Shown: positions 1-6,527 of the stretch, piece by piece | Layout: every line of letters begins with the position of its first letter | Numbering within the stretch: position 1 is the stretch's first letter | Made by a program: the position numbers and the translations under genes | Notes under the pieces: model-generated | Databases searched by the model: none | What the model was told of the DNA's origin: nothing | What the model saw: only the letters and a program-made list of their open reading frames with translations | Assembly: GCA_015478945.1 (NCBI GenBank) | Contig: JABUQX010116852.1 | Location: forward strand, 20,001 to 31,353 | Source: Trachelipus rathkii | Taxonomy: Eukaryota; Arthropoda; Malacostraca; Isopoda; Trachelipodidae | Length of the DNA stretch: 11,353 nucleotides | Direction: 5' to 3'

Positions 1-489
<489 letters not shown>

Positions 490-490
<1 letters not shown>

Positions 491-994
491 ATTTAAAAAT
501 AACGGTTTTAATAGAAAAATAATATTATATATAGGTATGAAATCAATAAACTTTTCTTCATTTAAAATATACTATGATAGCAGTTCTACATATAAATATA
601 ACTTACATATTGTAATTTTTTTGCATTAAATATGAATATTGTATGTAAAATATAATTTTTAAAAAGATCGTGTGTAGGCTACTGTTTGAAAAGAAAACTA
701 ATGAAATATGTTTAAAGCAATAAATAACAAGTGAGAGATAAGAAGAATAGAGAGATAGAACGAAAGATAGAATACCATTGACGTATATGAGAAATCACCA
801 ATAAACATAGAATCGTCTAAAATAAATTTGCATTATTCAACATGGTGAAAATGAGAGATTAATCTGTTATGCGAAAGAGAAGTAAAACGCTTGAGTCATT
901 TACGATTGTGCCTCAATATGCAATTGGTGATATCGTCTTTATCATATAAGACTAGGAACGGATTTTCGTTTACTAAATACAATACTCAGTAATC
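490..994. other. AT-rich stretch with no recognisable gene
   Basis: About 500 bases of non-repetitive AT-rich sequence with stop codons in all frames. There is no start signal of the kind seen before the viral genes, and no RNA gene was recognised. It is probably host flanking DNA or the interior of an unrelated decayed repeat. Confidence 0.6.
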
Positions 995-1215
995 ATGATT
1001 ATGTGTCGACTAACGTGAGTTGAATGAAACTGAATTGGGTAAAAACAATTCGTGCAAGGATTTCAAAGCCGAGTGATGACGACTATGTCTCGACTATCGG
1101 GTGTTGAATTAAACAGAATTGGTTAGCAGAATTCGTACACGGAATGTAAAGCAAGGTGATGATGCTATGCTTTGATTTTCGGGAGTTGAATCAAAACAAA
1201 ATTGATTGACGCACA
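995..1215. repeat. degenerate tandem repeat, about 82-bp unit, 2.7 copies
   Basis: Three successive segments begin at 995, 1076 and 1159 and align by eye. Each has an ATGAT/ATGAC start, a ctATG-like element, a (G)AGTTGAAT- or TGTTGAAT-like core, a GAATTGG/AAATTGATT-like element and, in the first two, CAATTCGTGCA/AGAATTCGTACA followed by GGTGATG or GAGTGATG. Unit lengths are about 81, 83 and 57 (partial). Divergence between units is high, so the array is old. It has no coding potential and lies just outside the virus-like DNA. Confidence 0.7.
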
Positions 1216-1319
1216 TTTTTCCCCTCGTTTAAATTAAATTATTATGTCAGTTGAAAATCGGAAGGAAAACACTTTCGAATAAATATTTCTTTAAAAATAA
1301 ATGTTTTCTTTTTATTAGG

Positions 1320-1432
1320 TATATATATAATATATATTTTATATGTCACCTTTATATAGAGCTGAATTCGTGTTGTATTTAGATATATATAGTATATATT
1401 ATATATATATATTATATATATATATATATATA
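1320..1432. repeat. (AT)n dinucleotide tract with interruptions
   Basis: Two runs of TA/AT repeats (about 1320-1345 and 1382-1432) are separated by a short unique piece. An apparent minus-strand open frame across it, rich in Tyr and Ile, is an artefact of the (TA)n sequence. It ends exactly where the candidate element terminus at 1433 begins. Confidence 0.9.
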
Positions 1433-1517
1433 AGTAGTATACAAAACGGGCTACCAGCACACTTCTCCCTTCGTCCAAATATGCTGTAGGACACTTCGCT
1501 CCCCTTTGTATACTACT
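1433..1517. repeat. short inverted repeat, possible element terminus
   Basis: AGTAGTATACAAA (1433-1445) is repeated as its exact complement TTTGTATACTACT (1505-1517), enclosing 59 bases of more GC-rich sequence. Polinton termini generally begin with AG, which fits 1433 as an element end, but the partner terminus is outside the window and no 6-bp target duplication can be shown. It could instead be a small hairpin inside an unrelated repeat. Confidence 0.45.
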
Positions 1518-1687
1518 GGTAAAGTTGTTTACGGGAGTGAATTGGAAAGATGTTTTGCAACGAAAGATTGAATTATATATCTTCTTAACTTTTGTTGTTA
1601 CGAGTCCGACCTCCTCATTTCGCTCGAAGGTGTTCTGGAATTCTAGCTTTTCCCAACTACTTAAAAAGAATGAAGTTATAATAAAAA

Positions 1688-1701
1688 TTTCTTAAATAAA
1701 T
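1688..1701 (+). promoter_or_regulatory. start-associated late-type promoter motif (TTAAATAA class)
   Basis: TTTCTTAAATAAAT lies directly before the ATG at 1702. It matches the signal before the minus-strand genes except that two extra bases (AT) separate TAAAT from G, giving TAAATATG. It supports 1702 as the true start and ties this gene to the element. Confidence 0.6.
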
Positions 1702-2163
1702 ATGGAAATAGTATGTTCATTCCACAAACGTGAAAGTGATGAAAATTGTAAATCATGTAATTTTTTGAAAAATTATTATGAAGTTTCTCATTCACAAAAT
1801 TATTATGAAGTTTCTCATTCACAAAATAATTATAATAAACCATTGAAATATTCATCAAGAATATATTTAGAGAAAATTATTGATAAATATTATAAAAAGA
1901 ATGAAAAGATAAGAATTAATCATGATAAAATATTAAATCTCAATTATGAATTTGAAGAAGCATATCTGGAAGTAAAATGTTCAGAAAGAAAAAATTCTTT
2001 AAATGTTCATTATAAATTGTTTAAATTGCTACAATTATGTGGTGTCAAATGTAATATATCTGATTTTCATAAAGTTTCTAACAAAAGAGAAATTACATTA
2101 AATGAATACAATAAAATGTGGAAGAAAATATGTGAGATTAACAAATGGGAGTGGATCAAGTAA
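1702..2163 (+). CDS. zinc-finger protein, possible VLTF-3-like late transcription factor
   Basis: This 153-residue protein begins with a likely metal-binding cluster Cys5-x2-His8-x7-Cys16-x2-Cys19. A short low-complexity linker (20-48) follows, then a basic, probably all-helical domain (50-153). The helical part, with an R-x-Y-L-x-K-I-I start and a Lys/Trp-rich end, recalls by eye the C-terminal region of poxvirus/NCLDV late transcription factor VLTF-3. That is a memory-based impression, not an alignment. The linker contains a perfect 9-residue duplication (NYYEVSHSQ twice). The gene is intact, is preceded by the element's start signal, points opposite to the structural cluster and ends 67 bp from the converging gene. 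If the family guess is right, it could be the factor that recognises the shared late motif. Otherwise it is an unknown DNA-binding protein. Confidence 0.5.
   Translation: MEIVCSFHKRESDENCKSCNFLKNYYEVSHSQNYYEVSHSQNNYNKPLKYSSRIYLEKIIDKYYKKNEKIRINHDKILNLNYEFEEAYLEVKCSERKNSLNVHYKLFKLLQLCGVKCNISDFHKVSNKREITLNEYNKMWKKICEINKWEWIK
1771..1824 (+). repeat. perfect 27-bp tandem duplication inside a gene
   Basis: Two identical 27-base units (1771-1797 and 1798-1824) lie back to back in the zinc-finger gene. They encode nine residues each and keep the frame. Exact identity indicates recent slippage. Confidence 0.95.
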
Positions 2164-2184
2164 CATGTATAAAAAGGATATGAG

Positions 2185-2213
2185 TATTATATTTAAAAAT
2201 TTTAAATATAATA
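2185..2213. terminator. palindrome between convergent genes, putative bidirectional 3'-end signal
   Basis: Arms TATTATATTTAAAA and TTTTAAATATAATA (14 bp, perfect) flank a single central A. The palindrome sits in the 67-bp gap between the converging genes ending at 2163 and 2231. Its position suits a transcript-end hairpin for either strand. The all-A/T composition weakens the case, since such palindromes are easier to find by chance here. Confidence 0.5.
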
Positions 2214-2230
2214 ATTTTCCTTTTATTTAA

Positions 2231-2536
2231 TTAGTCTGAATCGTAATCAGCTTCAATAATTTTTTCATATATTTTTTTATATTTTAAAGCTTCTTCAAAT
2301 TCTTTTAACGTAATTTTTTCTTCTTCTTCTTCTTCTTCTTCAGAATCAAATGTTATTTGTACAGGAGGTTTATTGTTATCTAAAATGTTTAACAAGTTTA
2401 TGTACCCAACTAATCTATCTAAAATGACTTTAAATTCTTTAATATCTTTACTAGTAAAGATTTTTTGATCTATGAGTTTTTTTATTTTTTTAGTATTTAT
2501 TCCATTAATTTTTGAGAGATTTTGAAAGTTCTTCAT
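2231..2536 (-). CDS. small acidic protein of unknown function
   Basis: A 101-residue protein and the last gene of the minus-strand cluster. The N-terminal third (2-24) is basic. A run of eight Glu (66-73) is encoded by a (GAA)8 microsatellite, and the end is acidic (EADYDSD). I do not recognise a family. The start at 2536 is secured by a textbook copy of the element's start signal immediately upstream, and the preceding gene stops 20 bp away. The charge layout could suit a nucleic-acid or virion-core accessory protein, but nothing proves it. The Glu run may vary in length between copies. Confidence 0.7.
   Translation of the reverse strand: MKNFQNLSKINGINTKKIKKLIDQKIFTSKDIKEFKVILDRLVGYINLLNILDNNKPPVQITFDSEEEEEEEEKITLKEFEEALKYKKIYEKIIEADYDSD
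2318..2341 (-). repeat. (GAA)8 coding microsatellite
   Basis: Eight GAA codons in a row (TTC repeats on the plus strand) encode Glu66-73 of the small acidic protein. The tract is prone to length change in steps of one residue. Confidence 0.95.
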
Positions 2537-2553
2537 TTATTATAGAGAAAAAA
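2537..2553 (-). promoter_or_regulatory. late-type promoter motif (TATAATAA class)
   Basis: On the minus strand, TTTTTTCTCTATAATAA runs directly into the ATG at 2536. It is an exact match to the element's commonest start signal and fills almost the whole gap after the preceding stop. Confidence 0.75.
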
Positions 2554-2555
2554 GT

Positions 2556-2861
2556 TTATGAAAAATTAATTTGATGATAATCACCACCAATATATTGCAT
2601 TTGACAATTACCTTCATTGAAAAATTTAATTTCCTCATCATTCAATACATTCACATATCTTCTTGGAAGAAATACATTAGTTACTTCATCCTCTCCCACA
2701 CGTAGAATTGCAAACATTGCGAGACCATATTTTGTATTAATTTTTCTAAGTTCAATAATGTTATAAATCACATCTTTATTTAAATCAGATAGTTTTGTAG
2801 TGTTCACGTAACCAGTTGAATAGTTCAAAATTTTTATTAGCTCTGATTTGTTAACACTCAT
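2556..2861 (-). CDS. small protein, candidate OB-fold nucleic-acid-binding
   Basis: A 101-residue protein with a short helical lead (1-20) and then an apparently beta-rich core: an I-x-E-L-R-K-I-N-T-K-Y-G strand and loop at about 36-47, FAILRV at 50-55, VFLPRRY at 63-69, and a C-terminal strand ending YHQINF. The pattern of a TKYG loop followed by a FLPxR strand is one I associate with small proteins recurring in invertebrate Polintons, and it suggests an OB-like fold, perhaps ssDNA binding. This is inference. The gene is intact, with its start fixed by the upstream signal. Its first codons (MSVN) and the DNA around them match the start of the fibre gene, suggesting copied 5' ends. Confidence 0.65.
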   Translation of the reverse strand: MSVNKSELIKILNYSTGYVNTTKLSDLNKDVIYNIIELRKINTKYGLAMFAILRVGEDEVTNVFLPRRYVNVLNDEEIKFFNEGNCQMQYIGGDYHQINFS

Positions 2862-2881
2862 TTATTATAGAAAAGAAAAAA
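2862..2881 (-). promoter_or_regulatory. late-type promoter motif (TATAATAA class, longer spacer)
   Basis: On the minus strand, TTTTTTCTTTTCTATAATAA leads into the ATG at 2861. It has three extra bases between the T run and CTATAATAA compared with the usual form. Confidence 0.7.
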
Positions 2882-2929
2882 GTTTCTGTTTTTTATTTAT
2901 AGATAGTCATTCTCAATATTCTTCAAACA

Positions 2930-3962
2930 TCATATCCACATATTTTTATTAGTCATCTCCTCATCTCCATTTTTCTTTAGCCAATATTCTCTTTCCCTTC
3001 TCCATGTTTCTTTCTCCATCTCCCCCATAGGCACCCCTCTATATTTTTCTATCTTTTCAAATATATCATTTAATGTAATTTTCTTATTCTCAATAGATTC
3101 ATCTCCTAATATATCTTTTTCGGAAAGGTCATTTGGATTTCCTAAATCGTATTTTAGAAACATTTGAATAGTATGCATAGATTTTTCATTGGTTGTATCA
3201 CTTGCAGCTTGAAAATTTATGATATCTCCTTCGTTAAGATGAATGCTTTTTATTCTATTAATTCTAAAATCTGTATCACTATATTTATATATATCTAAAT
3301 CTTTAAATTCATCTCCATTGATAAATAACTTCACTAAAATATATCGATCTTCATCTAGAGATGCCAATGTAATTGTATCTATAAATCCTTCATATGGCAT
3401 AACATAACCAGTTTTCTTCGAAGATGGTCCTTTCATTCCTAATACGAACGGAAAATTCTAATTTTGAATTTGTTTGAAAAATTATTGTTTCGTAAGCACA
3501 TGTTTCTTTTTTAAAATTATTTATATTTTCACTAAGAGTTGAAATCTGTTTATTAATCGTTTTTAAGGCATTTTCAAAACCATCTTTTAACAGAACGTTA
3601 TTATGCATATCAAAGAGTTGAGATTTTATTTCTTCAACAAATTTTTTAACATGATCACCTTCAGATTGTAATTCAGTTATTGATCTATTCATATTTCCCG
3701 TCTGTTTTAACATTTTATCAACCTTACTTCTTGTTTCTTTTACTAAATTATCTGTATAAATTTTTGTAGTAACATCGTTTTCTTCTCTAGGATTAGCCGC
3801 ATTTGCCAGCCTTTTATTTTCAATATCAAAATTACCTTCCTCATCTAAATATTTAAATCCAATTCCTGACAGTCCTGGAGGTCCTGGAGGACCTCGAGGA
3901 CCTCGCGGTCCTGGTGGTCCACTTCTTGTTAGAGGTCCTTCACCAAAGTTATTAACACTCAT
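2930..3962 (-). pseudogene. collagen-like trimeric fibre protein, broken by one frameshift
   Basis: Probable spike or fibre for host contact. The N-terminal part is read from 3962. It has seven Gly-X-Y triplets (residues 15-33, e.g. GPPGPRGPRGPPGPPG), a segment like phage tail fibres (GNFDIENKRLANAANP, then TTKIYTDN), and a long helical probable coiled coil (65-160). This frame then stops at 3390. The C-terminal part, in another frame (open from about 3457, internal ATG at 3436, stop at 2930), is a beta-rich head of about 90 residues plus a charged helical tail. The two frames overlap at about 3440-3465, where a single-base shift would reconcile them. No start signal precedes 3436, so the second part is not a separate gene. 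A real mutation, a sequencing indel or programmed frameshifting are all possible. The start overlaps the protease stop by 11 nt. Confidence 0.75.
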
Positions 3963-4359
3963 TTATTTTAGAGAAAAAAAGTTCTTGTAGAATTGAGTGA
4001 AAATTTAATTTCAATACGGTTACTCCGAAAAGAACGAATAAACACAAATGACCGCAAATAACTTCATTCAATTTTTGTATTTGATACGTTGAATAGACAA
4101 TATCGCATTGTATATAATTTTCAAATTCAGTCGGAGGTTGAACACCGAATGAATCGAAGTAATAGCATAAGTTTTTACAATTCTTAAACCAACATGTCCA
4201 ATGAGTTCCTGAACCTTTAATTGAATCCAAATTTAAGATTCCACATTCCTTTTTATTAGATTTTTTTGGAAGAGCATCTCTCATATAAATTCCTCTAAAG
4301 TTTGGAATTTTAAGCTCATTAACGTATTTCATAAGATCATATTGACTCAACGCTTTCAT
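3952..4359 (-). CDS. PRO: adenain-like cysteine protease (virion maturation)
   Basis: The family cleaves capsid and core precursors during maturation. Motifs (numbered from the ATG at 4359, 135 residues): GTHW with catalytic His53, CYYFDSFG with Asp69, an oxyanion-type Gln95, and CGHLC with nucleophile Cys102. The seven-residue Gln-Cys spacing matches adenovirus protease. The LSQYDL and NFRGIY segments near the N-terminus are typical of Polinton PRO. An in-frame TTG at 4371 could add four residues, but ATG 4359 is preferred. It is the only cluster gene without the shared start signal. Instead, a hairpin flanked by 14-bp direct repeats lies upstream (4378-4433), so its promoter may be lost or it may be read from the upstream transcript. 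The C-terminal residues overlap the fibre promoter, and the stop overlaps the fibre ATG. Confidence 0.88.
   Translation of the reverse strand: MKALSQYDLMKYVNELKIPNFRGIYMRDALPKKSNKKECGILNLDSIKGSGTHWTCWFKNCKNLCYYFDSFGVQPPTEFENYIQCDIVYSTYQIQKLNEVICGHLCLFVLFGVTVLKLNFHSILQELFFSKINEC
3963..3980 (-). promoter_or_regulatory. late-type promoter motif inside the protease gene end
   Basis: On the minus strand, TTTTTTTCTCTAAAATAA precedes the fibre ATG at 3962. The same bases encode the last residues of the protease, so promoter and coding sequence are superimposed. Confidence 0.7.
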
Positions 4360-4377
4360 CGGAATATTCAACTTTTG

Positions 4378-4433
4378 TATGGTTTTAAAAATAAACCCTC
4401 GCCAGTTTTTTGACGAGGGTATGGTTTTAAAAA
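4378..4433. repeat. 14-bp direct repeats flanking a GC-rich hairpin
   Basis: TATGGTTTTAAAAA occurs at 4378-4391 and again at 4420-4433, exactly 42 bp apart. Between the copies lies the hairpin described separately. The layout looks like a 42-bp insertion or duplication between the minor virion gene and the protease, where a normal start signal would be expected. Confidence 0.8.
4395..4420 (-). terminator. GC-rich hairpin after the minor virion protein gene
   Basis: ACCCTCG (4395-4401) pairs with CGAGGGT (4414-4420) around a 12-base loop holding a T6 run on the plus strand. It begins six bases beyond the stop of the gene ending at 4427, suiting a transcript-end structure. Confidence 0.55.
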
Positions 4434-4834
4434 AAGACCTTTTCCATTTGTTTTCTTTTTTCCATTTGAAGGTTATGCCTTCTAGTTTCTTCTAATTGCT
4501 TTTGAGCCGTTTTTTTATCATTTACAGTCTTTGCTATAGCACTAGCTCCACCAGCAAGAGAACCGATTGCACTTGCAGCTGCTAATAATGTTGGAAGTGT
4601 TATTAAAAATCCTCCATGTTTTGCCAAGGCTGTTACTTGTGATATGCTTAATTTTAAATTAAATGGTATACCTTTTAAAAATTTAGCTTTTTGAGTTAGA
4701 GTTAGGAGAAGAGATATGTTTCCTTTATCCTTTGGATTGATTCTAAATGATATAGAAGATTTTTTATTTACTGCGTTGTTTAACTTCTTTACCTGATTTG
4801 GTGTAAGATATACTTTCATATCGTTGTACGTCAT
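4427..4834 (-). CDS. putative membrane-active minor virion protein (pVI/pX-like)
   Basis: 135 residues. The N-terminal 70 residues contain three look-alike modules, YLTPNQVKKL (9-18), LTLTQKAKFL (44-53) and LSISQVTALAK (62-72). A Gly/Ala-rich hydrophobic segment follows (about 74-102, starting GGFLITLPTLLAAASAIG), then a basic helical tail (105-131). This architecture recurs in Polinton and adintovirus gene sets beside the capsid genes and recalls adenovirus minor proteins that disrupt endosomal membranes or bind DNA. The functional link is inference. The gene is intact, with its start fixed by a CTTAAATAA-class signal. It is separated from the upstream zinc-ribbon gene by a 200-bp spacer with three perfect palindromes. 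Confidence 0.7.
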   Translation of the reverse strand: MTYNDMKVYLTPNQVKKLNNAVNKKSSISFRINPKDKGNISLLLTLTQKAKFLKGIPFNLKLSISQVTALAKHGGFLITLPTLLAAASAIGSLAGGASAIAKTVNDKKTAQKQLEETRRHNLQMEKRKQMEKVFF

Positions 4835-4852
4835 TTATTTAAGAAGAAAAAA
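4835..4852 (-). promoter_or_regulatory. late-type promoter motif (TTAAATAA class)
   Basis: On the minus strand, TTTTTTCTTCTTAAATAA joins directly to the ATG at 4834. It uses CTTAAATAA in place of CTATAATAA. Confidence 0.7.
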
Positions 4853-4855
4853 GTT

Positions 4856-4881
4856 ATTATATATAAAATTTTATATATAAT
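4856..4881. repeat. 26-bp perfect AT palindrome
   Basis: Two 13-base arms meet at 4868/4869 (ATTATATATAAAA and its complement). It sits just upstream of the promoter motif of the gene starting at 4834, so it is not cleanly a 3' element. Its A/T-only composition makes chance formation more likely than for the two GC-rich neighbours. Confidence 0.8.
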
Positions 4882-4914
4882 TTTTTCCTTTTTTAATTAT
4901 CGTAAATTAAGATT

Positions 4915-4941
4915 AGGTGGGAACAGTAACTGTTCCCACCT
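4915..4941 (-). terminator. 27-bp GC-rich palindrome, putative transcript-end hairpin
   Basis: AGGTGGGAACAGT (4915-4927) and its exact complement ACTGTTCCCACCT (4929-4941) surround one A. A perfect 13-bp GC-rich stem in such AT-rich DNA is very unlikely by chance. It lies about 95 bp past the zinc-ribbon stop, in the spacer before the next gene. Confidence 0.6.
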
Positions 4942-4982
4942 CGTTTTAGTTTCTATTATTTAAAAGAGTTTTTATAATTAAT

Positions 4983-5012
4983 TTTAGGGGGGGCAGATCT
5001 GCCCCCCCTAAA
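4983..5012 (-). terminator. 30-bp perfect palindrome with seven-G arm
   Basis: The arm TTTAGGGGGGGCAGA (4983-4997) is followed at once by its exact complement (4998-5012), with BglII-type AGATCT at the centre. It begins 23 bp past the zinc-ribbon stop. It is the most GC-rich spot in the window and would form a very stable hairpin, fitting a transcript-end or RNA-processing role. Confidence 0.6.
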
Positions 5013-5035
5013 TCTTTAATAATTTTTTTAATTTC

Positions 5036-5179
5036 TTATATCTTATTAGAAGTAAATTGAGTTTTTACTCTTCCACATTCTGAGCATGTACCTCTAAGCA
5101 TACTACTTTTATTTGTCATAACCTTTTGAACATTTTCAGTATTTGTTATTTTTCTACAATGAATACAATAATACCTCAT
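5036..5179 (-). CDS. 47-residue double-CxxC zinc ribbon (DUF5679-like)
   Basis: A tiny gene with both ends secure: a start signal abuts the ATG at 5179 and a TAA ends it at 5036-5038. The product begins MRYYCIHCRK and has Cys5-x2-Cys8 and, after a TNKSSMLRGT loop, Cys32-x2-Cys35 (TCSECG). Together they form a one-domain zinc ribbon. The pattern YxCxxC, K-rich loop, (L)RGTCxxCG matches my memory of DUF5679, a small zinc-ribbon family found in large DNA viruses, virophage-like elements and phages. The role is unknown and might be nucleic-acid binding or transcription. The gene sits between MCP and the minor virion gene, and its promoter overlaps the end of MCP. Three palindromes follow. Confidence 0.8.
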   Translation of the reverse strand: MRYYCIHCRKITNTENVQKVMTNKSSMLRGTCSECGRVKTQFTSNKI

Positions 5180-5197
5180 TTATTTAAGAGAAAAAAA
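5180..5197 (-). promoter_or_regulatory. late-type promoter motif (TTAAATAA class) right after the MCP stop
   Basis: On the minus strand, TTTTTTTCTCTTAAATAA lies between the MCP stop codon (5198-5200) and the zinc-ribbon ATG at 5179, with no spare base. It argues strongly that the 47-residue frame is a gene. Confidence 0.75.
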
Positions 5198-6506
5198 TTA
5201 AAAAGCGATATTCATTTTATTTCCATCAGATTGTAGTTTCACAAGTCGATCTGATAATACTAATGCATAAGCCTTTGTAGGTTTTGATATATTTTTCTTA
5301 AAAGTTGCTCTTATTTTAATATCTGTAACTGAATTTTTTATTTTTTCAGATTGTCTACTTACATCAAATACTAGCAATGGATACAAATTTTGATATTCTA
5401 TTAAACTAATAGAACAATTTTCTTTATTAAGTATATGATTAGAATAATCTGATAGCATTTTATAAGCGGTTGTATAATAATTCTCATTAAAATCAAGTCG
5501 AAGATCCATTTCTGGATATCTTTCGCTATTTAACTGAACAAAAGCGTTAGTTATATTACAATGATTAAATATACCTCTATTCATAATTTGATTATCACCA
5601 TTTGTTTCTTGAAAAGCTAAAATTATAAATCGAGGTTTCTCAGATCCGGCTGTAACATTTAATCTCCAATCGAATTGTTGTTGTCCTTGATTTACTTCTA
5701 TAGATTCACACTGTCTATTCAAAAAATTAATATTTAAAGTAACTTTATTTTGAATATCTTTATACAGTTTTATTGAATATTCATCTGTAAGTGTTACGTG
5801 TGGGATTCTCCATACTATTCTCGATAAAATAATTTTACCATCAGGAACTTTATAAGTACCATCATCGTTTTTATCATATGATTTTAATATAGCATCATTG
5901 TCATCTTCTTTTCTCCTTAATGTAAGCTGATGTTTTATGCCATAAATTACTTTATCATAATTTTCGCAAAATCCAAATAGCTACACTAAAATTTCCCGAT
6001 GAGTTCTTAAATAAGTATTTGTGTCTCTCCACATATCCAGAATTATTAATTTTCGGACATACTTTATCACATTTATCAGGTGACCACATAAAATTCATAC
6101 CTTCTAAATAATTGAGAGGATATGTTAAAAGTCCTTTCATAGTTGATGCTTGTCCAGGATTTGGATATTCTTCCATACTTTTATTTCCAAGTTGATATTC
6201 AACTCTTGAAAATAAATACATGATTCCGTTATTAATTAAGTTTATATATAATTCTTTTCCTGCTCCAGTTCCAGTTCCAGGTTGATCTTTTTCAAATGTT
6301 GATCCATCTTCTTTTTTTAAAGATCCCTCGATATAAATATAACTTCTAGAAGGTAGTAAAAATTCATCCTGATTTTGAACTGATATTCTTATATCACTAG
6401 GTGTATTTAAATCAACTCCTGTATAAGGTTCATATTCTTGATATTCAAATCTTTTAATTGAATCATCTATTTCTGATGATTCCTTCCAATTTAAATTATA
6501 CTCCAT
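5198..6506 (-). pseudogene. MCP: major capsid protein (double jelly-roll), broken by a short frame-changing deletion
   Basis: The main shell protein of Polinton and adintovirus virions. The N-terminal frame is read from 6506 for about 176 codons and holds the family-typical opening (MEYNLNWKESSEIDD, then YTGVDLNTPSDI), the INNGIMYLFSRVEYQLG strand and the GLLTYPLNYLEGMNFMWSPD segment. At about 5978-5982 reading leaves frame and the first frame stops at 5955. The C-terminal frame, open from 5977 to the stop at 5198 (260 codons), holds the second jelly-roll, including the FDVSRQSEKIKNSVTDI strand near its end. A few residues expected between the halves are absent, suggesting a small deletion not divisible by three. 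Total length, about 435 codons, is near normal. No start signal precedes the Met at 5722, so the second half is not its own gene. Confidence 0.85.
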
Positions 6507-6525
6507 TTATTATAGAGAAAAAAAA
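6507..6525 (-). promoter_or_regulatory. late-type promoter motif (TATAATAA class) for MCP
   Basis: On the minus strand, TTTTTTTTCTCTATAATAA leads into the MCP ATG at 6506. The T run is eight long, the longest of the set. It begins just after the penton gene stop at 6528. Confidence 0.75.
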
Positions 6526-6527
6526 GT

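Noticed and set aside
1242..1478. Minus-strand open frame of 78 codons rich in Tyr and Ile
   Set aside because: It is produced by the (TA)n microsatellite, starts at a TTG and has no start signal or recognisable domain.
1676..1858. Minus-strand open frame of 60 codons
   Set aside because: It is a shadow of the plus-strand zinc-finger gene, which has the start signal and sensible composition; the internal repetition comes from the 27-bp duplication.
2930..3436. Separate gene starting at ATG 3436
   Set aside because: No start signal precedes it, and its content completes the fibre protein. It is treated as the frameshifted 3' part of that gene.
5198..5722. Separate gene starting at ATG 5722
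   Set aside because: The same frame is open back to 5977 and carries capsid sequence upstream of this Met, and there is no start signal. It is the second half of MCP.
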